DNA from: Porodaedalea pini
Lineage: Eukaryota > Basidiomycota > Agaricomycetes > Hymenochaetales > Hymenochaetaceae
Direction of reading: 5' to 3'
Assembly: GCA_002794775.1 (NCBI GenBank)
Contig: NBAY01000109.1
Coordinates: forward strand, 28,373 to 92,372
Length of the DNA stretch: 64,000 nt
Translations under genes and position numbers: made by a program
Shown here: piece after piece, positions 13,133 to 23,813 of the stretch
Numbering within the stretch: the first letter of the stretch is position 1
How the letters are laid out: each line of letters opens with the position of its first letter
Notes under the pieces: model-generated
Databases searched by the model: none
Told to the model about the DNA's origin: nothing
The model's input: only the letters and a program-made list of their open reading frames with translations

Positions 13133-13277
13133 TAAGTGCCCGCTCGGCTGCACGGGTTAGCTAACTTTTGGCTGATGGGAAATTTTGATTTGGCGGGGAC
13201 CTTTTAGCTAAACCCCCAGTTAGCTAACTTTTCTCCGCCAAAAAGTTAGCTAACCTGTGCAGCCGAGCGGGCCCTAA
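13133..13277. mobile_element. 139-bp MITE with TAA target duplication
   Basis: A palindromic element at 13136-13274 is flanked by TAA on both sides (13133-13135 and 13275-13277). The ends are GTGCCCGCTCGGCTGCAC and, inverted, GGGCCCGCTCGGCTGCAC. The inverted match extends about 36 bp into TTAGCTAACTTT. Internal copies of TTAGCTAAC add a secondary repeat. A 3-bp TAA duplication is typical of PIF/Harbinger-type elements. Confidence 0.8.
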
Positions 13278-15547
13278 GTCTTTGCTCTCTCACAGTCCCC
13301 TTCGTTTACCCATTTCAGTCTCCCATCGCCGTCTTCTGTATACATCTCTTTGGTAAAATCCGGGTGTTATCCCGGCGCTATTGCGTCGCTTGTCTCTGCT
13401 CTCATTAGCGCGTTGCGGGATGCTGACGCCTCGCTCTCTTACTGGATCGCCCCTCCCAATGCAATCATTTGGCTTTCCCTTGAAGTCAGCCAACAGTTTT
13501 GGAGTAGGCTTCCTTTATTTCAACCTCTCCATCTCCACACCAGATCTCATTGAAATCGCTTCCAATGGACCAGCATGAAGCTAAACCAACCGTGCTGTGG
13601 GATCCGGCGGCTAGCTGTCAATCTTATATTTCGATCTTGCTCAAAGAATGGATGATTAACATCCGAAGCGCTCGACATGGACGCATGTGAAGCGCCGCGA
13701 GTCCCGCGAGTCTTGGTGAGTCCAACCGGGGAAATGCTCCATCCTCAAGCTGCATTTTATTGACTTTTAGCAGATCGGCCAGTCGCAGTCCAATAGCAGG
13801 GCCCGCAGATATTACGCTACCGACAGGCGTCCTTACCGAGCTTCGGATTTAGTCAATGACATGACCTCGAGCCGTACACTATTGCCACTGCCAGTTAAGT
13901 TCCGTGCTCAGCGTCGGCGACAAAACTGGTCGCAACGTAACATGCCCTTTTATTTATGAAAGGCGCTCGACTGCTATGGATCTGGTGCTTACTAATACTA
14001 CGGCCGGGAAATTAAACCTCTTCTAGGTGCATCGTTGTTCAAGTATAACACCAATTTACTGTATGCCAGCTTCTACACAAGTGGTTGATGAGATCCTCAC
14101 GACTTCGTGCTCCTGGGTGAGTCCATTTCATCTCCTTCAGGGTCAACAGCTACTTATGAAAGCGCAACAGGACAATTGGCAATCGTTCCGTTCTTCACCT
14201 TTCACGCCCTTTGGGGAAATAGACAACCAGCATAAACCCGGATAAAGATGTCTTCTCCTCAATCCTCAGCAAATTATCTTCTGCACTCGACGATCTTCTT
14301 CCTTGCTTCCCGCTTGATGCGCCGAAAGCCATGAGCGCTCACGGCTCACCATCAATCTCTGAATGTCACGCAGTATGGGATGACGAGACAATTGCATACG
14401 AGTTGAAGCCCTGTTTGCCTTGCTTGCGCCCCTTCGAGTCCGTTTGATACTATTTATTCTGATGCTTGAAAACGTTCTTGTATTCTATTCAGGTAATAGG
14501 TCCCGTGTGGTATCTTGTACCGAAGCCCAACATTTGCACCGAAGGCTACATACCTTGGGCGCGGCCTCATTGAGTATGAATCGCCCTGCCCAAGGCGAGG
14601 GCCATGCTGGTACGTACGCGTGTCTTGCTTAAAGATTTGAAACCGTATGTCAAGACTCCTCGAACCTTCTGCGTTTGCAGTTTGCGATCCATTGCAGGAC
14701 ATGCTGGTTCATTGTAAATTTGATATACATAACGTAGGTTGAATTAATTTTCTTCAAATATGCGACTCTCATTTCCGTTGGTATCTTGGTTTCTCATTCC
14801 TAGTTTATAACTATCGATACTTGGTCCATTATTGAAACCGAATCTGCCAAAGGGCTCCTTCAGCGGAGAGTGTCAAACTAGTGATATGAAAAGAATGCAC
14901 TACTTGCGGCCCTACTCACGCACACATACCATAATCACATTCTTCTGTGTCAAGATATCTAGAGGGAGAGTCATCTCTATCGAGTCAGGGAGCATCTTTA
15001 GCTTCAACTCAGCATGCAAGGCCAGGATCTTCTGTTACTAAGGTTTTTGCTTTGCATTTTTTTCTAGCGACCCAGCGGCTTTTCTGCAAGCCTTCACATC
15101 CTCTTGAGGAAAATCTATCGGCAATATTTCTTCGCCATTTTACTTTACATTTACTTTACTTGCGTTCTCTCACAGGTTAATCTCCGATCTTGCGTTGTAT
15201 TGGTATATATGGACTAAAAGGAAGAAAGTTCTATGGCGTACCCTCCCTGTGATACCAAGTGCCGTACGTATGTGCCGTCTTCTCCCCGAGCGTCGGGTTA
15301 ATATCATATCTCATAAGGTCTTCCCCCTAAATTACATCATCTTGTTTTCAACCACCTTCATGAACCGATACCCGCATTTATCTCACCCTTGTGTAGCAAG
15401 CCGTATTTTCTATCCGCTATATATTTATTAGCGACGATCGGTCCTGTTCAACAGCGACGCTCAGGGATGGTGATACCGCTCTTTCGAGGTGCCTCTTGCA
15501 AATTTGTAGCATCAAGCGCGAAGGCGAACAAATAAACGTTTCGGACT

Positions 15548-15556
15548 GCATAAAAG
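15548..15556 (+). promoter_or_regulatory. TATA box of secreted-protein copy 2
   Basis: GCATAAAAG lies 107 bp upstream of the ATG at 15655. It is followed by CAGCACCGCACAGTCCCTCA, shared with copy 3 and, in part, with copies 1 and 4. Confidence 0.75.
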
Positions 15557-15654
15557 AGCTTCGATGGTCGGGAGACTCCCCCAGCACCGCACAGTCCCTC
15601 AGACAGTCAGCAGCGCTATCTACCAGTCTCTTCAATCGTTACGCTCTACCCATA

Positions 15655-15988
15655 ATGTTGTCTATCAGCAAAGTCCTTGTCGCTGTGTCTTTCGCCACCG
15701 CGGCACTTGCGGCAGTGGCACCGAGCACAACTCTCACTAAACGCGCGACCATTAGTGTCTGCTCGACTAATACTACTATCCTCCCGATTGGCTCAACGAT
15801 AACTATTCCGATCCCCCCTCCCGCCACTACTCTTGTCGTTGGTGCTTGTCCACCCGGTACAAGCTGTGTGCAGCAGCGTATTCCGCCGTTGAACTTCACA
15901 ATTCCGTTGATTGGCGTGAGCTTACTCAGAAATAATTTACACAGGACATCTACTCACCTTTGGTTTTCTTTAATAGCGTTGCCAGTAA
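15655..15988 (+). CDS. small secreted four-cysteine protein, copy 2
   Basis: Exons 15655-15915 and 15977-15988 with a 61-nt phase-0 intron (GTGAGC...TAATAG) give 90 residues. The signal peptide MLSISKVLVAVSFATAALA is followed by a short propeptide ending in TLTKR, a Kex2-type site. The mature part has C-x28-C-x5-C-x17-C. It is Thr/Ile/Pro-rich between the first two Cys and carries the CPPGTSC motif. The second exon encodes only RCQ and the stop. Without the intron the frame would run on for about 30 residues unlike any other copy. Function unknown. Confidence 0.82.
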
Positions 15989-18251
15989 ATTCCTGGTCAT
16001 AATTGTGATGCACGTCTGTCCAGACGAGAAGCTTAAAGGTCTGAAATTTTATCTCAGTGCCTTGGCAGATCCCACTTACTGACAATGCATTCTTATAAGT
16101 AATAGAAGAGTGCCTGTTCCCTTCCGAGAACCACATTAGTAACGCAACGCCTCTCCCTCGACCATTGTCATCTCCCTAAATCCCTCCTCCACTGTCAACT
16201 CCCTAGGCGCTTGCGTTTAAATTGTGTGACTATTGTATGATAAATATGAATTTTTACTGAGTATCGCTTCCTGAAGACTTCCGCTGTGCTCATTCCCTGC
16301 CATTCTCGCAGCAAGTTGTCACATGTCACACACTTGAGTCGAGTGAGTATCTCAATCTAGCATGAGTTGGACCAGGAGTACTGTACCCGAGTGTACCGAA
16401 ACAACCAGGCCGAGAGCATAACGGGTGTGAGTAAAGCAACCGGCTAGCTGTCAATCTTTATTTCCGATCTTGCTCGATATGGACGCACGTGATGCGCCGC
16501 GCTTCCCGCAACTCTTGGTGAGTCCATGCGAGGAAATCCTCGAGTATCAAGCTGCCGTTGTATTGCCTTTTAGCAGATTAGCCGGTCATGAGCGAACAGG
16601 AGAATCCTTCTTGCTTGTCACCGAGCTTCGGATCTAGTCAATGATATACCCCCGAGCCGTACACTATTACCGCTGCGAGGTTAGTTCCGCGCTCAGCCTA
16701 CGCGACGAATGCAGATGCAACATAACGTGCCTTTTTCCTTGTAAAATACGGTCCAAGAGCCAGACCTATTCTATATTCATCGTTGTTCAAATGCAATACC
16801 GCATATTGCAAGCCAATTTCTACCTTCGAGTGGATGTTCTCATGATCTCGTGCTCCTGGGTGGGGTCCATTTCATCCCCTTCAGGATCAAATAGCCGCTC
16901 ATGTGCAACAGGATAATTAGGAAATGTCCCGTGCATCACCGTTTGGACTCTTTGGAAGAAATGAACCACAACAAGCTTAAACTCGGATAAAGATAGACTT
17001 CATCAGTCCTCTTACGCTTTTTCAAGCTCGATTATCTACGCTAAGGGCCTCCGACTCGCCACCAACTTTTTTTCGAAATTGGACATTCCGTACATCACGT
17101 ACTACGGAATGACGAGATAATTGCATGCGAGTTCGAGCCTTGCTTGCTCTGCGTGCCTGATGGTTCATTCACCATCGTTTTGAACCCTGACGGAGCTCGC
17201 GCGCTCTATTGAAGTGATAGGTTCCGCATGGTACCTCACACCGAAGGTCGACATGTGCACCGAAAGCTACGCACCTTGGGCGTAGCGCTCGGGGGATTTT
17301 TCTCGCTCTGTCCAAGGTGAAGGCAAGGCTAGTACGTGCCTTGCTTTAAGATTTGAACCATACTCCAGTTCTTTTCGGATCTCCTTGTGCGTCTGCAACG
17401 TAGACCCAAAAAATGCAGATCGCAATTCATTGCGGGACATCCTAATTTGTTGTTATTCTCAACGTACATAGCTACGTTGGTCTAACTATCTTCAGGTATG
17501 CGTCTCCCAGTTACTTTGATGACTTGATCCCTCATTCAGTTTACAGGCATTGATTCTCGATTCTCGATACAAATCGGACTTACCAAAGGGTTCCTTCAGC
17601 GAAGAGGTATCGAACTAGTGATATGAAAATTGCGCGCTACTTGAGCCCCTACTCACACATTCATGCCATAATCTCATTCCTGTGTCAAGATATCGGAGGG
17701 AAAGGCATTACTATTTCTCAAGTCAAGGAGCATCCCTGGCTTCGACTCGTGTGCGCAAGATCAGGATCTTGTGTTTCTTTAAGCTTATGGCCCTATATTT
17801 CTTTTCTAGCGACCAAGCAGCTCTCTGCAAGCCTTTATTCTTTTCAGCTCTCGAGGAAAATCTGTCGGCAATATCTCTTCGCCATCTGGCTCTTCGCGGA
17901 CTTTACTTGCTCTCTCTCGCAGGTATATTTCCAATCTTGCGTTGTATTGGCATGTACGAATTGAAATAAGGAAAATGCCATGGCGGCCCCTTCCGTGATG
18001 CCAAATGCTGAACTTATGTGCCCGTATTTTCCTCTCGGCTCATATCTCATACGGATCTTCCCTTCAGATCTCATCAGCTCAGTTCAAGCGACCTCGTTTC
18101 CGGCCCACATGTCCCATCCACAACACATTCTCCCGGAAATGGTCGGCTCTGTTCGACAGCAGCATTCAACGAATGATGATGCCCCTCTTTCGAGGTGCCT
18201 TTCGCAAAGTCAGAATCAAACACAAAGGCGAGCAAATAAACGTTCCGGACT

Positions 18252-18260
18252 GCATAAAAG
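18252..18260 (+). promoter_or_regulatory. TATA box of secreted-protein copy 3
   Basis: GCATAAAAG lies 110 bp upstream of the ATG at 18362. The flanking block is nearly identical to that of copy 2. Confidence 0.75.
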
Positions 18261-18361
18261 AGCTGCGATGGTCGAAAGATTCCCTCAGCACCGCACAGTC
18301 CCTCAGACAGTCAGCAGCGCTATCCACCAGTCCCTTCATCCTTCGTTACGCTCTACCCATA

Positions 18362-18683
18362 ATGTTGTCTTTGAGAAAATTCCTTGTTGCAGCCTCTTTC
18401 GCTGCTATGGCACTTGCGGCACCGGCGCAGGACACAACTCTCGCCAAACGCGACACTATATCTATCTGCACCACTCTTCCTACTATATTCCCTGTTGGCT
18501 TCTCTCTCACAGTTGGCTCGAACACCTTCGTCGTTAATACTTGCCCGACCGGTACAACTTGCGACACGCCGCTGCCTATCGATGACACTGGCATCACACT
18601 TCCGTTTTTTGGCGTGAGCTTTCTCAACTATAATCTACAGGACATATCTGCTCACTATTACCTTTTTCTAATAGACCTGTTAG
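18362..18683 (+). CDS. small secreted four-cysteine protein, copy 3
   Basis: Exons 18362-18613 and 18675-18683 with a 61-nt phase-0 intron (GTGAGC...AATAG) give 86 residues. The signal peptide MLSLRKFLVAASFAAMALA precedes a propeptide ending in TLAKR. The mature part has C-x24-C-x5-C-x18-C, with the CPTGTTC motif in the middle. The last exon is only nine bases: Thr, Cys, stop. It is closest to copy 2 in both coding and upstream sequence, as expected for a tandem duplicate. Function unknown. Confidence 0.82.
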
Positions 18684-19539
18684 GCTCCTTAAAGTGCGAG
18701 GATTATAATATCTTCCACTCGCATCAGGAAATAATGAATGTTAGTACTCCCTCTTTTGTGTCAAAATGCAGGCCTCCTCACTGCCAGTGCTTTTTCTCGG
18801 AAGTGCGTCTGATCCTTTCCGAGAACAATAGTAGTAGCGTGACGCCTCTCCCTCATCATCGTCAACTCCCTAAATCCCCCCTTCATCGTCAACTCCCTAG
18901 GCGCTTGTGTTTGAATTGTATGGCTCCTGTGTATGATAAATATGATTTACCGAGTATCGCTTCCTGAAAGCCTTGCGCCCATTGCATGCCATTACTGGCG
19001 CAACTTAGCACACGTCTCACAAAGCTGGTTGATTTGAGTAACTACCTTGTGCTTACACAAACTCAGTAAATACGCATGAATTTAAGGCTTTTGTTATGCT
19101 CTGATCCACATCAGGAAAACCCTCCCAAGCAGAAAAAGATAGAATTGGCTTAGAATACAATAATACTGGTAGAATATTCTGGAATGATATTAGAATGTGC
19201 TCGGACTCAGCAAGCTTGTTCAGAATTGGATGGAATTGAGGTGAATTCTGGAGCTCTGTTGGAATTCGCTGGAATCAGCAAGCTGAACATTTGGAATTGA
19301 ACAGAATCAGCAGCTTGAAATTTAGAATATAGATAGAAAAATGATACACCTCATAGATTCTATGGAATTTTGTAGAATAAAAAACTGATTGTGGAATTCA
19401 TTAGATTCTGCCATGGCTTGACACAGGTGCAGGTACTAGATTGGCTTCTTGGACCTATACTGGGACCCATGAACTATCTGCAGGTTACAGTGTTTTTCAT
19501 AAGTCTTGAGACATGTGAAGATCACAAAATTTGAGCATT

Positions 19540-20190
19540 TCAGCACCTCAAAAACTTGTAAAACCCATATCTCTGTCAATTCTTCACAGAATCATTTCAA
19601 AAATGTTGCCAAATTCATTTTCAACAGCTTCTAAATGTTTGTGAGCTTAGTAGACAGAAGGTGGAATATTGAGGCTGCAGTAGTGAGAATGGGTGTTTTT
19701 CTAGAAAAAAACCCTTCCCTGATTTTTCCTGAGCTCAATTTTGAAGCTAATGACATGAAACTTGTTGGAGAATGGTCTATATACTATACTGTTGATGTTA
19801 TGAGGGATGAACTAGGGTGAATGTCTCTTGTCCTGTTTGACTGTTGTGCTGAAACTCTCAAACTCATCCAAATTTGCTTGACTTAGACAGTTGCCAAAAA
19901 TTTGCCTGCATTGTTATAAGCCATATATAATTTAATATACAATATAGATACCATTCTCCAACAAGTTTCATATCATTAGCTTCAAAATTGAGCTCAGGAA
20001 AAATCAGGGAAGGAGGTTTTCTAGAAAAACACCCATTTTCACTACTGCAGTCTCAATTTTCCACCTTCTTCCTCTAAGCTCAAATAAATTTTAGAAACCA
20101 TTCAAACACAAATTTAGCAACTTTTTTGAAGAGTTTTTGTGAAGAATTGATTGAGATATGATGTATTTTGTATTTGGAGGCACTTCAGGT
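19540..20190. repeat. 650-bp imperfect palindrome (foldback) nested in the 3.2-kb element
   Basis: The left arm (about 19540-19790) and right arm (about 19930-20190) are inverted copies. Matching blocks include GGCTGCAGTAGTGAGAATGG, TCCTGAGCTCAATTTTGAAG and ATGAAACTTGTTGGAGAATG, each with a few mismatches. There is no coding potential. Confidence 0.75.
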
Positions 20191-20451
20191 GACAAAAACT
20201 GCTAAGTCCAATTTCCCACACCTGGATGCGTCATCCACAGAAGAGGTGTGGGAACTTGATCACATGTATGTTGGTTTTGACGCCTGTCCAATATGTCTGG
20301 TGCCGACGTCCTTACAGAATGTCTGAAAACCCCCTCAATCACACCCACCGCAACCATCACACACGAAGTGGTAGCCTCACTGGCCGCCTGGTGGGATGCA
20401 CTCACTGCTGCAGGCAACATGCCGTCCGACTTCTGACCTTCAACTTATTAG

Positions 20452-22100
20452 AATGCTCGTCTTCAAGCCGAAGACCGTAAAGTCTGCCACAACAGTTCCT
20501 GTTGTTGTCATTGCACGCATCACCGGACCTGCTAAAATAATTTTTTGTGTTGGACAAGGACTCGCATGAGCCCAGTCTCTTTATCTGTCCACACGCATCG
20601 TTAAAGTTTGTCCAGTTTCACCATTAGCACTTGACGCAAACACATTCCCAAAGGTTGTCACGGTCCTTGATGCATCACTCGCATCATCGACTTCCCTCTT
20701 CGCCGTACATGCGCTCGCCTCTGATTTTACTGTCTTCCTCCCTGGAACCAACATTGCTTCATACTGGCGTGTCTCGAAACAGGGAGACCAGGTAGATTTC
20801 GTGGAACTCAAGGCCGAGGCTGTGGCGCCTGCTGTGCGCACGTCTGCAATTGCCACCCAGGAAAAGGCAACAAAAGAGGAAGGGAGAATTGACGGCACAG
20901 TGAAGATTGCTATTGGCATGAAGAAAGGGTCGACTTCCCGGGTTGGTATACGAACGTGCGTTGATTGTTCTGTAATCCTCACTTTGTGCTGACAAATATT
21001 ATAGGCGCTGATTAAGGTCGGTATGACATGCGTCTTCAGAGGGAGCTCCGAGCTTGAGGAGCCCATAGCAATCTGTCCGACTACAGAAATGGTCATGTAT
21101 CCCTACTGAAGTACGGGAAATTCTCAATTTACATCGTCGTGTGTACGAGGTGCTGCTTACCGTACTCGTCATCACAGGCATCAAGTTGGACAAGGAGAAG
21201 TTTGCCGGTGGTCTTTACACGATGACCGGCCGTGGCATCCAAGCTGCGACATCGCATTGCCTTCGCCAAGACTTCTCATGGCCAGAGATGTTCAACGTCG
21301 TGGTCTCAGACCTGGATGATCCGCAGGGTACGGGTCTGAACAGTGGCAAATTATTCTGTGGCAGAACACGTGGAGCCTTAGCACACGCATGGTCGGAATC
21401 ATGGTCATGATTCGTGGCGACAACCAGGGTCTTGTTCTCCCATTACGCGTCGCTCGTTGTCTCCTGCGGTATTACCATGCGCACTAATAAGCAGGAGTTA
21501 TACGACCGCTGTGAGGAGCTCGCGAAGACGCTCAGGAAAGCGCGAAGGTGGATGTACGGGACGGCTACACTCCTGGCTACAAGATCAACGACTGGAAACA
21601 GAAGGCGCGAAAATTCAATTATTCCTTATTTCTCGGTTTTCCTGTGGTCTTACAAATGGCTTTTTGTCCAGGTGCTCCACTTTGCCTTGAACTCAGTCCA
21701 GTTGATATCCAGAAGAAGCAAACACTTTCTGTGCGACGTGATACGGGCTTGAAGGAGACTGCCGTACCTGCACTTCTCAAGACTATCCAACAGGAGATGT
21801 TCGAGCACGTGAAGGCAAGGTACATGTCTTGCCTGCGCGTCGTGACAATGGGATGATGTCGTGCTGACACTGCTTCATACTTGCGTGCTCTCAGAACCGG
21901 CGAGACCAAGCTTCACAAGGTAGATTTTGTGGAACTCAAGATCGATGCTGCGGCGTGCCTTACATCGTCGCATGTACAAAAGGAGCTGCTTGCCGTACCC
22001 GTCATCCTGGGCATCAAGTCTGAGAAGAAGTTTGCCGGTGGTCTGTACATGATGACCGTGAAAGGCTTCATTCCGACGACCGGCCGTGGCATCCTTTTAG
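20452..22100 (+). pseudogene. fragments of a cytosolic prolyl-tRNA synthetase gene
   Basis: The order of fragments follows eukaryotic ProRS. First comes an N-terminal editing-domain-like part with FPKVVTVLDASLASSTSLFA (about 20640-20700) and VDFVELKAEA. An intron remnant before 21005 is followed by SSELEEPIAI and MVMYPY, then EKFAGGLYTMT, GRGIQAATSHC and MFNVVVSDL. Next is a broken [10 protein letters not shown] region, then KQELYDRCEELAKTLRKA, DGYTPGYKINDWKQK and LSVRRDTGLKETAVPALLK. From about 21890 a second partial copy restarts with TGETKLHKVDFVELK and ends at KGFIPTTGRGI. Stops, frameshifts and loss of most of the catalytic core rule out activity. The retained intron indicates capture from genomic DNA. 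Confidence 0.75.
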
Positions 22101-23371
22101 TTTAGTAGTTAATGTTTAGGAATATTATGGAATACACCAATAAAGAGTCGGGAATGCTAAGATAAGTAACAAAATGGGGTTGGAATACAAGTGGAATGTA
22201 ATTGGAATGTAATTGGAATGCAGCAGAATGCACGGCGTAGGGAATGACCTTTAGGAATGATGTGGAATTGGAATGAGCCAGAATCACTCAGAATTTCTGG
22301 CACATTCCAATGATTCCACCAGTTCCGGCCAGGAGGGTTTTCCTGATGTATACATCGTTCAGTCAAAGGGGAAGGTATTGCTCGTCCGTACCGTGTTCAC
22401 GGTTTTAAAATTGAAAGTGTATCACATGACTCCTTGAATCTCCGACCCATTGCAGGGCACTCTGTTTGAATTTCCACAAACGTGGCAGTCGCAAGTACAT
22501 GTATGTTTCAGCAGCTCATGTACGTAGGTGACGAGATTCGGTGGAAAATCTTCCGTGTCCATGTTGGTCAGCCTTCTTGTCCACTTGTCTCAAAATAACC
22601 GGAGTAACATATCTCATGACTTATGAGGCTTTCGGGAGTCTCCGTCATCTGCATGCTAGTGTGTTATTATTCTCAACATACCTTTATTCTTTCTTTATCT
22701 TTCTAGTTTACGTCTCGATTCACTATTGACACCGAATCTGCTAAAAGGGTCCCTTATAATTCGTGGAGGGTGCCATCTGAGTAGTGTGCGCTACTTGAAG
22801 CCGTACTTTTCACTTGATGAGTACTAAGTCTTTCCCATCGAGTCAAGACCCGTACGCATAAACTCAGGACCATCTGTTATTGTTGCTTCAAATTCTTCTT
22901 GGAGACCGAGCAGGCTGCTGCTTTGCCCTCTCATTTTTGTTTTTATTTTACTTTTCTTCGCTTGCTGACTCTTCACGCACTTCGCTTGTGCTCTCGCACG
23001 GGCCTATTTCCAACTTTGCGTTTGTATCGGCATCTCTTTCCGAGCAAAATGAAGAAAGTGACCTGATGCGCCCTTCTTACAATGTCAAGTCCCGTGTGTG
23101 TGCGCCCATATTTACCTTGAGTGGTCTGATAACCTCGTACTTCATACGGATATTCCTCTCAGATCTCATCATTTCGCTTTCAAGCCTCTTTATGAACCGG
23201 TACCCTACGAACGCTGGGCATTTATCCCCGATCGCGGGACCACACGTTCTATTCTAAGAGCAGACGTGATCCCAGTAATGGGCGGTCTTGTTCGGCGCCG
23301 ACGCGAAGGGAAGATGACGCCCCTCTCTTTGAGGTGCCTTCGCAATGTCATAGCATCAAGCACGAAAGCAA

Positions 23372-23380
23372 GCATAAAAG
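23372..23380 (+). promoter_or_regulatory. TATA box of secreted-protein copy 4
   Basis: GCATAAAAG lies 110 bp upstream of the ATG at 23482. Confidence 0.7.
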
Positions 23381-23481
23381 CACTCCGGCGGTCGAGGGTT
23401 TCCTTCAGCACCACACGGTCACTCAGACAACCCGCAGCGTTATCCACGAGTCTCTTCAATCGTCAGACGACTCCACCCGTG

Positions 23482-23813
23482 ATGTTATCTTTCGGCAAAG
23501 TCCTTGTCGCTGTCTCTTTCGCTACGATGGCGATTGCGGTGGCGGTTCCGGGACCGACTCCTACTAGACGCCAGGTCCCAGTTTTCACTGGTTGCTCCCA
23601 GTCGCTTCCGGATGGTAGTCAAACTGTCACTGGCGAAAACGGGACCACGTTGGAAGTCGATGTTGTGCCCTGCCCGCTCGGGCATCGTTGCGAGGAGCCG
23701 TATTATTCACCTTACACATCCGATTTTTATTTCAACATAGGCGTAAGCCTTCCCAGTTGTTTGATGTATGATATCTACCAACATTCTGCGCCATTCAACA
23801 GACATGCTCGTAA
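23482..23813 (+). CDS. small secreted four-cysteine protein, copy 4
   Basis: Exons 23482-23742 and 23802-23813 with a 59-nt phase-0 intron (GTAAGC...CAACAG) give 90 residues. The signal peptide MLSFGKVLVAVSFATMAIA is followed by a propeptide ending in TPTRR. The mature part has C-x25-C-x5-C-x18-C with CPLGHRC in the middle. The last exon encodes Thr-Cys-Ser and stop. The first half resembles copy 1 (LPDGSQTV against LSPGTQTV), so copies 1/4 and 2/3 may be sister pairs. The YYSPYTSDFYF stretch is unique to this copy. Function unknown. Confidence 0.8.

Larger units (their letters stand above)
13605..16275 (+). repeat. segmental duplication unit A containing secreted-protein copy 2
   Basis: Starts at CGGCTAGCTGTCAATCTT and ends near GAGTATCGCTTCCTGAAG. 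The same landmarks in the same order bound 16440-18970. Matching stretches occur through the whole unit, for example GATGAGATCCTCACGA, CACATACCATAATC and the pre-ATG block. The copies are diverged by substitutions and indels. Confidence 0.75.
16440..18970 (+). repeat. segmental duplication unit B containing secreted-protein copy 3
   Basis: Tandem, direct-oriented copy of 13605-16275. It starts at CGGCTAGCTGTCAATCTT and ends after GAGTATCGCTTCCTGAAA. Confidence 0.75.
19108..22349. mobile_element. non-autonomous 3.2-kb element with inverted ends carrying prolyl-tRNA synthetase fragments
   Basis: The perfect 18-bp inverted ends ACATCAGGAAAACCCTCC lie at 19108-19125 and, inverted, at 22332-22349. 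Subterminal regions on both sides are packed with GGAAT/ATTCC motifs. No transposase is visible. The interior holds a diverged foldback (19540-20190) and broken prolyl-tRNA synthetase pieces (20452-22100). I could not define a convincing target duplication beyond AT. It lies between secreted-protein copies 3 and 4. Confidence 0.65.

Noticed and set aside
13136..13274. Hairpin as a transcription terminator or structured RNA
   Set aside because: The TAA target duplication and matching terminal repeats identify a MITE.
15916..16002. Read-through C-terminus of secreted-protein copy 2 (and similar tails in copies 3 and 4)
   Set aside because: The tails differ completely between copies, while a GTRAGY donor and an AG acceptor giving a common x-Cys-stop ending are conserved in all four.
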